DNA of 64,000 nt from Hyperoplus lanceolatus (Eukaryota > Chordata > Actinopteri > Uranoscopiformes > Ammodytidae): the NCBI GenBank assembly GCA_026929865.2, contig CM049410.1, positions 12,538,501 through 12,602,500 of the forward strand, written 5' to 3'. The stretch's first letter is position 1. Each line of letters opens with the position of its first letter. The position numbers were made by a program, and so were the translations under genes. Shown here one piece after another: positions 25,701-38,437 of the stretch. Below the pieces are notes generated by a model. The model ran no database searches. It saw nothing but the letters and a program-made list of their open reading frames with translations, and was not told where the DNA came from.

Positions 25701-28700
25701 TTCAGCAGCGGTGGTGTGGTCCCACAAACTCTCCAGGGGGGTCCGGGGGCATGCCCCCCCGGCCGAATTTTTTTTGTACCCTTTAAATTTGAATGCATGA
25801 ATCTGGTGCACTTTCAGAGGAGAATATGCACTTAAATCCCATTAAAGGAGTCTTGTGTATTACTATAGATAGGATAATTGATGCTGACTCTTAAACAAGT
25901 TTAACCCTATTAACCCTAGCCCCTAATCTATTTTTGAGATGTTTTGGTTCGCCTGGATTTATTCTCTTATTAAGCTTACATTCATCACCCCTTTAACGCA
26001 CAGCAGTCAAGCTATGAACATCATTTATTTGGGCCACAACCTGGACTATAAGAATATGTGAGCTGCAGTGATGTCGTTTGAATGTAGGAAATATCAATTA
26101 GACCAAGGGTGTCAAACTCATTTTCACAAAGGGACACTCTACGATATGATAATCACACTAAGGGCCAGACATGTAGTTTACCGACACGCCTTCTTTTTAA
26201 TCCAAAAAGTAAAAACAACATACCTATGTATCTATATATTGTATACCAACATGCGCACAGGGCAAATAGGCTAGGTTTTGTTTCAACATTTGGGGGTACA
26301 AATTATAGGTGGGGGGTATGGGGGCACCCCCCAGAACATTTTGAACTTAACACTTAATTTCCTGCATTCTGGTGAGTAAAAATCAACCGATCTGTGCCTT
26401 TTCTAGAATCAATTTAGTGGAAATGTATTTTTTTTTCTGTGAAGGAGAAGACAACATTCAGGTTCATTGAGAAAGCTATTATGGAATATACTTTTTTTTA
26501 GGAATCATGACACAGCACCGGTGTAAACTATTTATGACAGTTTACATTGGTAATGAAAAAAGCCACCACTGGAAACAAAAGGGAGCAGCTAGCTAACGTT
26601 AGCTACATAACACATAACCAGATAATGTTTGCATTCATCCTTAGACACTTGACACAATCAAACATTTATATTAGCATGCTATTTAGCCACATAGATTGGC
26701 CTATTTAAAGCTCTTTGGAAAACTGACATCTTTTTCATTGATGCAAGTTCATCAATTCATGGCTTAAAAACCCTGAGCTGTAGAACTTTCAGCAGACATT
26801 CCTAGCGGTAAGCTGCACGAGTGTCCACCCGTTGGGAGCGTGGGCGACGTGGGGATATGAGACAGGCTCCGCATGCAGGAATTTTTATTTATTTATTTAA
26901 ACCTAAATTGATATGCAAATTATTTTCATAGCAGTGGCGGGAAAAAATATAGCAGCGGCGGCGTTGCTGTGTGAACCTGGGGGAAACACTGCTATGATTT
27001 GTCAAGCAGCGGTGTCAGCGATAGGTGTGAATGTTCCTTTAAAGTGTACTGTATAAACAATCACGTTATTAAAGTAACAATATATAACTTTCCACGTAAA
27101 ACATTGTTTTTCAAAGTCGGTCTAGTATTACATTATAGGAAGAATTGTGGCTGTCCAATTCCCACAAAGCACTCCAGTTAACTTTGGTAGCAAGCTGTGG
27201 TTCTCTCAAGAAGTGCTTAGCGCTTTACGGCACTAGCAGCGTTAGCATAACAGCTTTCAGCGAAATAGAGGCCGGATAGACCGTGTCAGTTTTGGTACTA
27301 TTTCCTTCAATTGCTGATGGCTAAGAGAAGGAAGATGATGTTAACGGATGTAAGGAAATAAAAAAAAATAAAATGATAGAGCCAGAAGACGGACTCGAGT
27401 AGAGTGCATATTTGAACAGGCTTTTTTACGTTGGTGAGAAAACAGTGGCCTGCAAGTCAAATGCCGAGCTAGTTAGCAGCTTTACCAGGTGCCGAAGTCA
27501 TCTAATCCAAGTTATGTGTCTGGCTTGCAAACAAAACTAATAAAGAAATCAATTAATCAATTTTACGGCAAAAGGTGTCTCTTTCTGGTCGATCTTCAAC
27601 CTTACGAATTTATCTCAACAAACATTAGCATAAATAATCCTCTTCAATGCAACGTAAGCCATTAAGCCACAGCCTATGTCATGACAACAGTTGAATAATG
27701 TTACACATACAGTACATGAGCTACTCAACATGCAAACATTTCATATTTGTGCAAATTCAATAATATTACTGTACCTTCCCAGTCGACAAGGGAAGGTACA
27801 GTCTAGAGCGAATTCAAGGGCTGGATTTTCCACAGAATGCCACAAAACGTAACCCAACAAGGCTCGCTTCCTTGTTTCAGATGACAGCTTTCTTTCCCCA
27901 CAAGACAGAGATATGAAACCTGTTACCTAACCTAAAAGGTATTAGAGAATTTAGAGTATTTCTGATTTTGTAAAGGGAACAAAGAACTGCTTCAGCGGAT
28001 GAGGATGTGAGAAATCAACACATGCAGTAAACTTCACAAGTGAAGTTGACTCAATTACCTTTCTCTCTGTTGCAACAAAGTGTCTCATTGTTCTCCTTGC
28101 TTTTCACCAGGTTTCTGGACCTTTCTCTACTTTGTCAGCTTCTGCTTCCTGGCCAATCAATGGTCTCTGACCACAGCTGATGAGCTGCCACTCAACCAGG
28201 GGGCAGATGCGGCCCGGGCTGCAATCGCCTTCTCTTTCTTCTCCATAATCACCTGGGTGAGAACATGACGCTACACAGACACATAAGCAGGGCCGGCGGC
28301 AGCCAGGGGCCAGGGTGGGCCGTGCCCACCAAAATGTGGGCTGTGCCCACCCAATCCAAAAAAAATTTTTTTTTTTTTTTTTTTTTTTTTAGGTGGAAGC
28401 CCAGACCCACTATCGGACAGACCTGTTCATTCGCTGTCCAAGAAAATGTCAAATAAAATTCAGACAATAAATTAATACTAAAGAATATACCATTACTATG
28501 CATTGCTTCTAATTGTATTATTGGGTGGGCAGGACAGCCTGCCTCCAAGTTATCCACCCGCTTATAGTGGTCACTGATCAGCAGAGCCGGCTCGAGGCAT
28601 AAGCGAAATGAGCGGTTGCTTAGGGTCCCGACTGCCAGGGGGGCCCCCCCAATTTTTTTAAAAGAAAAAGAGCACCAAGCCCATCCCAGAGGACCCTGCA

Positions 28701-31700
28701 TAATATTTAATTTCAAATGTATATTTCTATGGAAAATCCATGTGCTTCAATAGCTTCTAATTCATCCGACCCAGTGTCTCCAAATAATTTGTTCACACAA
28801 AATTCCTCAGATTTAGCCTCTTAATCTTCCTCTCAAAGTGCACCAGATTCATACATTTCTCTTTAAAAAGGTAAAAAAAAAATCTCCCGGGGGGCATACC
28901 CCCGGATCCCCCTAGCAGGGTCGTGACCTCGGCTGGCTACTATTTTCACCCAGCTGGACATCAAAGGCAATAGTGGAAAGTAGTGTGTATAGTACAGTCC
29001 CCTCCATAAGTATCGGAACAGTGAGGCCAATTGCTTTATTTTTGCTGTAGACTGGAAACATTTGGGTTTGACACCAAAATATGAATATGAGACAATAGAT
29101 CAACATTTAAGCTTTAATTTCCAGGTATTTACATCTGGATCTGATACACAACTGAGAATATAGCATTTTTTGTAAAGGAACACCACATTTTTAGAAGAGC
29201 AAAAGTATTGGAACAGATAGACTTAAAATAAATTAAAGTAAATAAGACTTAATATTTTGTTGCAAATCCTTCGCTTGCAATAACTGCATCAAGCCTGTGT
29301 CCCATTGACATCACAAAACCTTTGCATTCTTCTTTTGTGATGCTTTTCCAGGCTTTCACCGCAGCCTCATTCAGTTGCTGTTTGTTTTGGGGGGTTACTC
29401 CCTTCGGTCTCCTCTTTAGCAGGTAAAATGCATGCTCTATAGGATTTAAGTCTGGAGATTGACTTGGCCAGTCTGAAACTTTCCATTGCTTGCCCCTGAT
29501 GAACTTATTTGTTGTTTTTGCAGTTTTTTCGGATCATTATCCTGCTGCATGATGAAGGATCTTCCAATCAGTTTGGTTGCATCTTTCTTTAAATTGGCAG
29601 ACATAATGTTTCTGTAGACTTCTGAGTTCATTTTGCTGTTGCCATCATGTGTTACTGTGTTGTTGTCAAGATGCACCTTTACCAAAGTGATAGAAAGGCT
29701 AAAGTTTGGAGAAAGAAAGGATCTGCTCATGACCCCAAACATACAAGCTCATCTGTGAAACACGGTGGAGGCAATGTCATGGCTTGGGCTTGCATGAATT
29801 CTTCTCGGATGGGCTCATTAATCTTCATTGATGATGTAACACATGATGGCAACACTAAATGAACTCAGAAGTTTACACAAAAATGTTTTCTGACAACTTA
29901 AAGTAAGATGCAACCAAACTGATTGGAAGATCCTTCATAATGCAGCAAGTTAATGACCCAAAACACACTGCAAAAACAACAAAGGAGTTAATCAGGGTCA
30001 AGAAATGGAAGGTTTTAGACTGGTCAAGTCAATCTCCAGACTTAAACCCTATAGAGCAAGCATTTTACCTGCTAAAGAGGAGACTGAAGAGAGTAAACAA
30101 ACAGCAACCGAATAAGGCTGCGGTGAAATCCTGGAAATTCTTCACAAAAGAAGAATGCAAAAGATTTGTGATGTCAATGGGTCACAGGCATGATACAGTT
30201 ATTGCAAGTGAAGGATTTGCAACAAAATATTAGGTCGTATTCACTTAGATTTATTTTAAGTCTATCTGTTCCAATAATTTTGCTCACCTAAAAATGTGGT
30301 GTTCCTTTACAAATAATGATATCTTCTCAGTTTTGTGTCAGATCCAGATGTAAATACCTGGAAATGAAAGCTGAAATGTTGATCTATTGTCTCATATTCA
30401 TATTTTGGTGTAAAACCCAAATGTTTCCAGTCTACAGCAAAAATAAAGGAATTGGCCTCACTGTTCCGATACTTATGGAGGGGACTGTATATAGCTCTGG
30501 ACTACCACCATCCAGGTTGCCCAGTCCCAAAGCTTTCTCTTCAATAAGCTCAGGCTGCCTACAGGTAATACTGCGATTAAGAAAAATAGATACATTATGT
30601 TGTATATAATGTATATTATATGTTATTCATAAACATTTTGGAAAAAAAACATGCAAGAATCAAATCTCCCACACAGCAACACTCAACGTTTATTTGCATA
30701 TTGTGTTCTACACAATTCACTGTAAATGTGCCAAAAAGCAGACGCAGAGATCTTACAAGGGCAAAAAAATTCTGCTCGCGCGCTCTGCGTGCGCTCGCTT
30801 CTTCGGTCTCCCTTAAAAGTGTGCCCACCTAAAATTTCTACAGGCCCACCCAAGTCTGACTTTCTAGAACCGGGCCTGCACATAAGTCTAGTATAAAAAA
30901 AACATAAAAATGAACTAGTTCTTGGTTTTCCTAAGGTATGGAAAGGTCCAGTAGGGATTTGGTTAATGCACCTCAAGGGATAAATGTTTTACTTGATCTT
31001 AGGTTTTTCTGAACATACAAACTGCTATTGAAAAAAATATTTTATTGTCTAAATAATGGACAGATTATGAGAGAACCCCGGGCACAGATTTATGAAAGCC
31101 CCTCTCCTGACTACCAAAAAACCTTACCTCAAGTATTTTTACACATACCAGCAGTATTTTTCATCTGGCAGGTCAACCATGACGTTAAAGGGCAGCTGTT
31201 GGTTTTAAGCTGCTGCACCTGAAGGTCATGCTCTCTAAAACTCTACTCCTCTCAGATACTGTATGAAACAAAATACTACATGACAAAATGTACAAATTCA
31301 GATTCATAAATCTGTGATTCAAGTTATAGTTACTCTTCCCCTAAACACATTGAAATGGCTTTACTACTTGAAACCATTGGAATTTATCAATATCTTTAGA
31401 TCTCCACATTTGGCTGAGCAGTCTGACTTTTTAAAGAAAAAAGTTGGTAACACTTCAAACATGGGCACTGGATTAGTGGCTCCTGACCAGTCTGGCCTCT
31501 GTGCGGGTGTCTGGTGGGCCCGTTTGATAATCCACCCGTGCCCTAACAACCGACAGTAATCTGTATCCTACTAAATGTATTGTGGTAATGCATTTGTTGA
31601 ATCGTGCTCAATATTATTACGCTGTACCTACTTTTAATTGCTATATCCATAAGGTCTGTAAATTCCGAGTAATTGTCTAAAACATTAACTCCCCCCTTTG

Positions 31701-32142
31701 GTTGAACTCAATAGATTTGCATAAGGGTCTTCTACGGTTTTGCTTTCTTTTTTAAAGGAATAGTTCGGCGTTTTGGGGGAAATATGTTTAGGTAGGAGAT
31801 ATTCACAGATTTTGACAAAAAAAAAAGTTGGACAAAAAGAGCATTCTCAACAATTACTGACTCCACCTTTAACTAGAGTTGTTTTGTCTAATCAATCCCC
31901 CCCCCTGCTGCGCCTTGCAGGCTGGCCTAACAGTGCGTGCGGTTCAGAAGTATCTGCTGGGCACAGACATGACTCTGTTCACCACGGATCACATGGAGGG
32001 CGGCGTGGCCCCCCAGCCTTACCCCTCCAACTCACCGGGCGGCACAGGCACCACCACCATCACTGACACCACAGAGGCCTACCAGAGCCCACCATTCACT
32101 GAGAACAACGCAGCACCCACATACCAGGTTCCCATTTACTAG
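22707..32142 (+). CDS. syngr3: Synaptogyrin-3, synaptic-vesicle tetraspan protein
   Basis: Four coding exons, 22707-22808, 25318-25552, 28111-28256 and 31921-32142, join in phase at GT/AG sites to 234 aa (human SYNGR3 229). A MARVEL-type fold gives four membrane segments: about 35-47 (IFSLVVFASIVNE), about 73-94 (YGVFVGLVGLLACSFFFLLDF), about 113-130 (FWTFLYFVSFCFLANQW) and about 146-165 (AAIAFSFFSIITWAGLTV). The ISSVKDRKKA loop is the family signature. SYNGR3 rather than SYNGR1/2 is chosen from FGAGRTG, GFSGFW, the tail YQSPPFTE and the end YQVPIY. Known role: neuronal synaptic vesicles, interaction with the dopamine transporter; both termini are cytosolic. Introns 2 and 3 carry hAT insertions that leave splice sites intact. 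Whether this is the a or b teleost duplicate cannot be told. Confidence 0.95.
24972..25276. mobile_element. TTAA-flanked MITE in syngr3 intron 1
   Basis: The ends AGCTATGGTGCGTA and TACGCAGTATAGCT are diverged inverted repeats, flanked by TTAA (24968-24971 and 25277-25280). The 305-bp body is non-coding and ends only 37 bp before the start of syngr3 exon 2, so it contributes the sequence just upstream of that acceptor. TTAA targets with ends not starting CCC suggest Kolobok or a diverged piggyBac. Confidence 0.7.
25679..26991. mobile_element. hAT-like element with 5-bp target duplication, syngr3 intron 2
   Basis: The ends CAGTGTTTCCCACAGG and CCTGGGGGAAACACTG are near-perfect inverted repeats, flanked by CTATG on both sides (25674-25678 and 26992-26996). 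A G/C-run block (about 25735-25765) and GCAGCGGCGGCG near the right end are typical of this fish repeat. No transposase. A related piece lies inverted at about 28738-28925. Confidence 0.7.
29230..29660 (-). pseudogene. C-terminal Tc1 transposase, left arm (inverted copy)
   Basis: Minus-strand counterpart of the right arm. It keeps MQQDNDPK with the catalytic Asp but is frameshifted soon after. SPDLNP-type sequence is readable in another frame near 29440-29460. The independent damage in the two arms shows they have diverged since the inversion. Confidence 0.7.
29836..30233 (+). pseudogene. C-terminal Tc1 transposase, right arm
   Basis: Plus-strand frame with NDPKHTAKTT, then WSSQSPDLNPIEQ; the spacing fits DD34E, but the second catalytic Asp is replaced (MQQVNDPK). 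It ends GFATKY and stop at 30231-30233. The central stretch 29700-29860 adds the GGGNVMAWACMNSS block. Confidence 0.75.
31756..31868. repeat. Short TTAA-flanked chimeric MITE
   Basis: TTAA flanks at 31752-31755 and 31869-31872. The left end AGGAATAGTTCGGCG differs from the right end, whose inverse AGGTGGAGTCAGTAAT matches the arm of the 3693-4015 element. It probably joins halves of two families. It ends 52 bp before syngr3 exon 4. Confidence 0.55.
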
Positions 32143-32249
32143 AGAAGGTAGACAAGATGGTGGAGGAGGGAAGGGAGGAAAGTGATAGAAACATTGCTTC
32201 TAGTGGTGTTACACCTTCATGTGTTTGTCTGGGTTGAATTTTTCAACAA

Positions 32250-32288
<39 letters not shown>

Positions 32289-35200
32289 AGAAAAAAAAAA
32301 GGCCTCTGCTTCCTTGTTTCCTCCTCTCGTTCCCTCTCCTTACTTGACATTCCAGCTTTGTCCTCACTTTTCTAGACTTGTACGTTGAGTTCTATTTCAC
32401 TTTGGCAAAATTCAGGATCCTCGGATTTGAGCAGTTGTAAAAAAAAATTTAAATAAAAATAAAGTAAACAGGAGGAGGAAATGTAGAAGACGAGGCCACT
32501 TTGTAGTATTCAAACACTGTTTCGAAAACTACAAAAGAGAGATGAAGGGATCAACAAGTGAGTGACTCCACCACAAAGCAGCAGTAGATGTGCACACAGG
32601 GTGCACTCACGTACAGGACCGTCATCTTCATGACCTCGATCCTCATCTTCAGTTCATGCAATAAAAGAGTCAAAATGTTTTTTCTTTTTAGCTACAGTAC
32701 AGTCCGGTCGTTCCCTTCCTTTTCCCTGCTGCAGTTAAAGGTGATCATGTGTATTGAATTTGCATGTTTCCAAACGTAGAGATCAACTAAGTGCCATACT
32801 GTACTGTGTGTCTCAGACAGTGACTTAATTAAGTAGATTTCCACATGCTGTAAAAGAAAAAAAGAAAAACAACGATAATGTTTTGTGACCAAGTGCAATA
32901 TCTAACATTCTTCTGTAGGTCTGTAGGTAGGTATAAACTGTACTGTAGGTAGGCTAGTTGGCGTCAGAGTAGAACAATTGTTAGGCACGGTTTCAAATGA
33001 CATACTAGTCTGTGAGTTGTATTAATAAATCTCAGGCAAATGTCCAAATGAATATTTGTTGATCTGACTTTGATTGAGCTTCCCTGGTGGAGTTCGCAAG
33101 ATTCTGAAGGTACTGTACAGATAACAGATCCCCAGGGTTCCATATGTCTGGATTGGTTCCTTCGAATTGCAGATTTGAACAAAACTAGCATTAGTCAAGT
33201 TTTTTTTATGTTGGTCTGCCTTGATTGCAGTGGAATCGTTATGAAACAGTGTCACGATGCAAAATATTTCTCCAGTACATTTTCATGATAACTGAATCCA
33301 TGTGATTCTGGTTAATTCATGTACACGGGGTCAGTTTGAAGGGACTTGTGAGGTCAACCACTACTACACAACCCATCACTAAGAGACGTGGCCATCATTT
33401 GTGTCTCTTTAAGTCTGGGGGTCTTGTCTTTTTGTTTGGGGGGGGGGCTCTTTTACACGTCTGTGCACAGGGGCCCATTGTTTTCATGATCCATCCATGG
33501 GGTCAGGGAGTGTATGGAGTGTGTTATTTGAGACAGTGCCCCATATTGAGTGTGCATATAAAATGAGGCAATTGGGGAGATTCTGGATAAGTCAGGTCTT
33601 GTTTATGTTTACGTTTTTAGAAGCTGCCAAACTGCCCTGTGTTCTTATTGCCATTTTTTGATTACCACGTTACCACTACGTTGTCAATGTCTAGAGAATT
33701 TTATGTGATCACAAAGCAGGGGGTGGGGGGTTGGGGGTACCGATCCGCTTTTAATTCAGCGAGGTAGATTGGGTTGCTGGAGGATTCAGTGCAGTCTCAG
33801 GCAAGAGAGATAACAAATCTGTTTGTGGGCTGTGAAGGTTTGCTAGCCAGCTAATTCATTGATCCTGCAATCCTGCCTTTGAGAAAGAGGTGGTGGGGGT
33901 CCAAAGTTGTTGCCATAGAGACCGAGGGTCAGGGTTGGGTGGACGTGGGTCCCTGAGGGCCCCCTCAATGTAGATAGTAACCATGCCAACCAGGTCCCTG
34001 TGAAGCAGTGTCTGTGGCGTGGTTCACGTACACTCGCCATCAGCGCCTGTGTCATTTTGGTATGAGTATTTTTGCGTGTGTGTGAGTGCATCCACGTACA
34101 AGGAGTGTACATGTGCATGTGTGTCAGCGTGCACGAGACACATGTGGGACAGTGAGAAAAAAGTGTGAATGTGTGTAGTTTATTATATTTTGTGGTGCAT
34201 AAAAGTTATTTTATTGAACATGTGTTTGTCAAAGTTTTAGTGCCGAGGAGAAAATCATATGTGTATTCAATTATTTAATCATCTCCCCCAAAATAAAAAG
34301 TATTTGGACTAAATATATAATCCGTGTCAATATCTGAATTACAAATGATTAAAATAAGAGTTTAAAAAAAAACAGAGCCAAATATAAGACTTTATTTTAG
34401 TGATATAATTGACCTGTCAAACGCCTTGCCTGCTCTTCTGACTGATCCTGTGTATATAGCACCCTCTACCAAACAAAGGACACGCTGCAGCAGCAGGACA
34501 ACCAGACGCTCTTTTAAAAGTAATCCTGATAAAAAAGCATGACAATTATTGTATAGAACTCGTTATAGATGTTTTGCAAAGTGAGATTCGCCGACCACCA
34601 GTGCATCAGCCAGGATTCCCTCTCGTGTTATAATCGTTATATAATAATGTTGTAATTGTGATGTTCATCACAGTTTATTGTCAGAAATGCAGCCTTACAG
34701 CCAAACAAACTTTTTGTTTCTTCAGTGACCTCCTCGGTGACACATACACATGCTTTAGTGTGTGCCTCTCAAAGCTCCAGGGTGAAACTGTACCAGGAAG
34801 CTGACTGTAAATCACTTATGTTGCATCCTTTAAACTGTCAGCTAACAAAGAACACACTCCGTGGTCCAGCTTCAGACCCCAAAAAGGTGTAGAATCATAG
34901 TAAAAAGAGAAATCTACTTTCTAAGATAAAAGCTTATCTTAGAATAAGAGCTTGTTTTGTTTTTACATTTAATTCGTCTTTCAGCGAGTGCAAGGTTTGG
35001 TGGGGTACATTAAAAAAAATGAGGGATAACACAGAAGTATTTTCTTTCCATATTTTGCTGGGAAAGGGTGCAACGCAGCTGGGTTAATACTGGGCGGGGT
35101 TTAAGGTAATCAAGGGTTTGGTACCATTGAGGTTTGGTGGAATTAAAGGTCTCTACTTTGTAGTTTTTCATGTTGCAGCCCATTCTTTACATCTACAAGT

Positions 35201-36400
35201 TGTGCAAACATTCCTGCCAACACCCAGCAGTAGGTTTCAGTCCATTCTAAAAGGATATGAATATCATCTTACAGACAACTTGAGGCGTCAATCTATTGTT
35301 TATCTTTCTCCACCCGAATGACAACATTAAAGTTGTAATCCTTTAATTTAGTTTATCATGAAATCACACTATTTGATGCTATCTATGCTCTCTTAATGCA
35401 GTAACATTCTTTGTTAATTATATCCCTATCTGAATTCATTGGATTCAATTAAATAACTAATTAGAGTGATATTTATATTTTTATTCTTGAAGAGAGGAAA
35501 TCAAATAAAAATTCTTTAAGCGCATGCTTTGAAAAATTTCTAAATTAAAGTATGCTAAAATATGAAAAAATGCAAGTATGGTTCTTTAATCCTTGGGTAT
35601 AACTGGGCTGCTGGTAGCCTGTTTACTGTGTTAGGTTACACTGGAGTATTTTTGGTGGTAAAAGGTACTATTGGGGTACTTTTGGTAGTTTGGGGTACTG
35701 TCAGTTCAGGTTGTTATTATTGTTCTCAGTGCTTCAGTCTCTTCTTCAGTCAGTGTGGTAGGTAAAAAATAATAATGCAAGCATTCTCTATGTTTTGTGC
35801 TCTGGCCCATGTACACTGCCGTGGTATTGGTTGATTGTAAAATTCAGTATGTTATTGAAGTAAATGGAACCTGTGTGTGATGCTGTCTAGGGTCTGGTTT
35901 GTCCTGTACTACTGAAAATAATTACAATATATATATATATATATATATATAAATGATGATTATTTATTAACTAGAATGCACACTTTGTTGGAAATAACTT
36001 TGTTTGACCACTCTCAAAGGGGCCGTCGGCACCTAAATCAAAGTTTAATGTGATAACAGTCGTTTTGTTGAACTGAGATAATGGGTGATGTGTAGTGACG
36101 CTGGCACCATCATTTGTGTGGCTTCCAGTAAAATACATTGCATGGATGTTACGATATTTCCCCCCGCCATAATATTGATAATAAAAATGTAACCCCCATT
36201 AAGCAAGAAACATTGATTTTGTAGCGTGCTTACCCCTTTAACATGTTTCTTCTGAGTTGTTTCTTCCTGTTCTGAAAGTGTTCGACCTCTTCAGTGTAAA
36301 AACGCTGTGTACAGAGATGTGTGTCACTGTCTATTACCTGAATGTCTCCGGACTGCAGTCTGACCGTCACTACAATAAAAGAGAAAACATGCTTTGGACT
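32143..36400 (+). other. Probable long syngr3 3'UTR
   Basis: After the syngr3 stop there are about 4.2 kb with few recognisable repeats: an A-rich run at 32252-32300, a short AT tract at about 35927-35951 and a G-run near 33438. No gene was recognised on either strand. Early candidate signals are AATAAA near 32450 and 32659. The strongest is AATAAA at 36374-36379, followed by a GT-rich stretch. Whether transcripts reach it needs RNA data. Confidence 0.4.
36374..36379 (+). promoter_or_regulatory. Candidate distal syngr3 polyadenylation signal
   Basis: AATAAA, then about 25 nt later TACCTGTTTCTGTGTCC, which resembles a downstream GU-rich element. Confidence 0.4.
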
Positions 36401-36602
36401 ACCTGTTTCTGTGTCCAGCTTTAATGTGTGACTGTGATCATTTGTATTATATATCTCATGCAGCTGTAATCCATAAATTAATCAGGTGATAACTTCAGCA
36501 AAGGCAAGTTGAAAAGGTGATGACACACCAATATTGTATTCATAGCTTGCTTACCCTACCACCAAGCAGCCAAAATAAAACTGTTAAAGCAGGTTTAATT
36601 AA

Positions 36603-37558
36603 AGTGGCTACGAGTAACATTTAAATAACTTTTAAACAGCCTCATGTTTCCTCTGATAATCATAAATTACCTTTAACAGCAAACGAGACCATCAGTGCAA
36701 AGAAAGACGTTTTTACATAGTTTTTATTACTGCTTTTGGTCTGGTCACACACCCAGTCCGATTTTCGGTTCGCTCGTGCAGGCTCTATGGTCACATATCC
36801 GTATTGGTCGCAGATTTCAGTGTGGAGCAGCAAAGCGATTTGATAAGTCTATCCCTCCAGGTGAGGGAAGGGGAGCGGGAGCCTTGTTTGAGACAGTTAT
36901 TTGTCGTCATAATGACTGATAACGGGGCTGAACCATCAAAGAAAAAAAGAGAATGCAATGAAGAAAAGCTAAAAGGGAGAGTGATATATATAGGCTACGG
37001 GCGGGACGAGGGAGTTGCCAAGCAACGTGTATACAATTTCACGAGAGCGAAACTAGACTGCAGTGTTTACTCCTAAATGAATGAGTGGTTGGTACTAACA
37101 CAAAGTTTGCTTTGCTTCACCATCATCAGATAACCATTATCTGAAATAGTCATTATTTATATCAACAACATAAACACATTACCTCATCGTGATCCATACT
37201 AACTGCCATCTCTTGTTCATTCGTTTTCTGTGGGGACACGTAATCTTTCAGCTCCGTGAGAGAGAGAGTAGTTAGGTGACACTGCTGCATCTCATTGCAA
37301 TCAGGTGCGTGTAGCGCTGACTGGCATTAGTTGATGCAGTGTCAAAACCACTCTCACGGAGCCGAAAAGAGTCCTCACACTTTCAACACACGGACATGCA
37401 CTATATTGCGCCCTTCTCAGTTCACACCATGGACCTATAAAGAAAGTTCACACTCGCACGCCTGAGCTAGAAAACAGCTTTGCGACAGCGGGCAACGTAA
37501 AAATACTACCGCTTTTGTCCAAAGGGGACGCCAACGTGCCATGTTACTCGTAGTGGCT
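36603..37558. mobile_element. TTAA-flanked non-autonomous element, 956 bp
   Basis: The ends AGTGGCTACGAGTAACAT and ATGTTACTCGTAGTGGCT form an inverted repeat with a two-base difference, bounded by TTAA at 36599-36602 and 37559-37562. Short frames inside (36695-36919, 36804-37076) resemble no transposase. Confidence 0.7.
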
Positions 37559-37591
37559 TTAACATAAGATGTTACAACTACATAACAACTA

Positions 37592-37780
37592 CAGGTGCAT
37601 CTAAAAAAAATTGTAGAATATAAAAGGGAAAGTTTTTTTTTTTTAACAAAAGGAAATATTTAAAGGCTTTCTTTTGTTTTAAACTTGATGGTTACACCTT
37701 ACAGTTCATGGAAATCCAAAATCCAGTATTTCAAAACATTAGAATAATATTTTTTTGCTGGGTCTTATGTAATATTATAA
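37592..37780 (+). mobile_element. Tc1/mariner terminal fragment
   Basis: TA then CAGGTGCATCTAAAAAAA, followed by diverged sequence including CCAAAATCCAGTATTTCAAA and TTAGAATAATAT. This matches my memory of the left end of a common fish Tc1/mariner family. The right boundary is not defined. Confidence 0.45.
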
Positions 37781-38209
37781 TATTTTGATATGCTGGATAT
37801 TTATTTCATGTATTTTTGAATAACAAATTACAGGACAACTTTTCCATTATATCCAATAATTTTTGTTATGCAGCTTTACACATGGTATGGTCCTTTAAAA
37901 AAATTGCGTTATGGTCAGTTGTATAACCTAAACATAATCAAAGTTATTAAGCAAAGTTAAATGACGTATTACTTCTGGATTGTCAATTAGTTTATAAGCT
38001 ATAAAAGTGCAGTTCAGAAATATCAAATCAGAAAAACTATTAATGACCAAGTTCAGTAGAAAGATTCAAGATTTGAAAGCCAAAGGTCTTCCATATTTTA
38101 TGAAAACATAAAACAACGGCTTCTGGGTACCAGTAGTATGCTTTAGGTAACATACCACGAAATAAAATGTGCACTTTTGTTTTCCCTCCCATGTACATTT
38201 TGTAATACA

Positions 38210-38437
38210 TAGTCTCGCAAAGCCAGACCAAACTACAGCAAGTAGTATGGTCTGGAAGCACTCCGTTTAGAGCCGTCTATTCGGGGGGGGAAACTGGGCT
38301 GGCCAGTTTTTATTTATTTAAACCAATCACAATCATCTACGGCGGGGCTAACCCCGGGAAGCAGCCAATGGAGGCGTAGCGTTGTTTGCCGACGCCAGCG
38401 CTTAATAGACGCTGGCGGGAGTGGTCAAGCCAGACTA
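38210..38437. mobile_element. Short MITE with 9-bp direct-repeat flanks
   Basis: TAGTCTCGCAAAGCCAGACC at the left and GGTCAAGCCAGACTA at the right are imperfect inverted ends. TGTAATACA occurs just outside both ends (38201-38209 and 38438-38446). A 9-bp duplication is in the Mutator-like range. The body is GC-rich (GACGCCAGCGCTTAATAGAC). Confidence 0.6.

Larger units (their letters stand above)
28995..30487. mobile_element. Tc1-like transposon rearranged into a foldback
   Basis: The ends CAGTCCCCTCCATAAGTATC and its inverse are bounded by TA (28993-28994 and 30488-30489). Inverted terminal repeats continue for about 220 bp. Unusually, inverted similarity then continues inward: about 29230-29660 is a diverged reverse complement of about 29830-30240. 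Both arms therefore encode the same C-terminal part of a Tc1 transposase in opposite directions, around a unique centre of about 170 bp. The N-terminal half is missing. Confidence 0.8.
28288..30878. mobile_element. hAT element with perfect 8-bp target duplication, syngr3 intron 3
   Basis: The ends CAGGGCCGG and CCGGGCCTG are flanked by identical CACATAAG (28280-28287 and 30879-30886). The interior is a mosaic: a poly-A/T run (about 28357-28390), an inverted fragment similar to the intron 2 hAT (about 28580-28925) and a complete Tc1 foldback (28995-30487). No hAT transposase was recognised. The left end lies only 31 bp after the exon 3 donor (exon end 28256). Confidence 0.8.
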
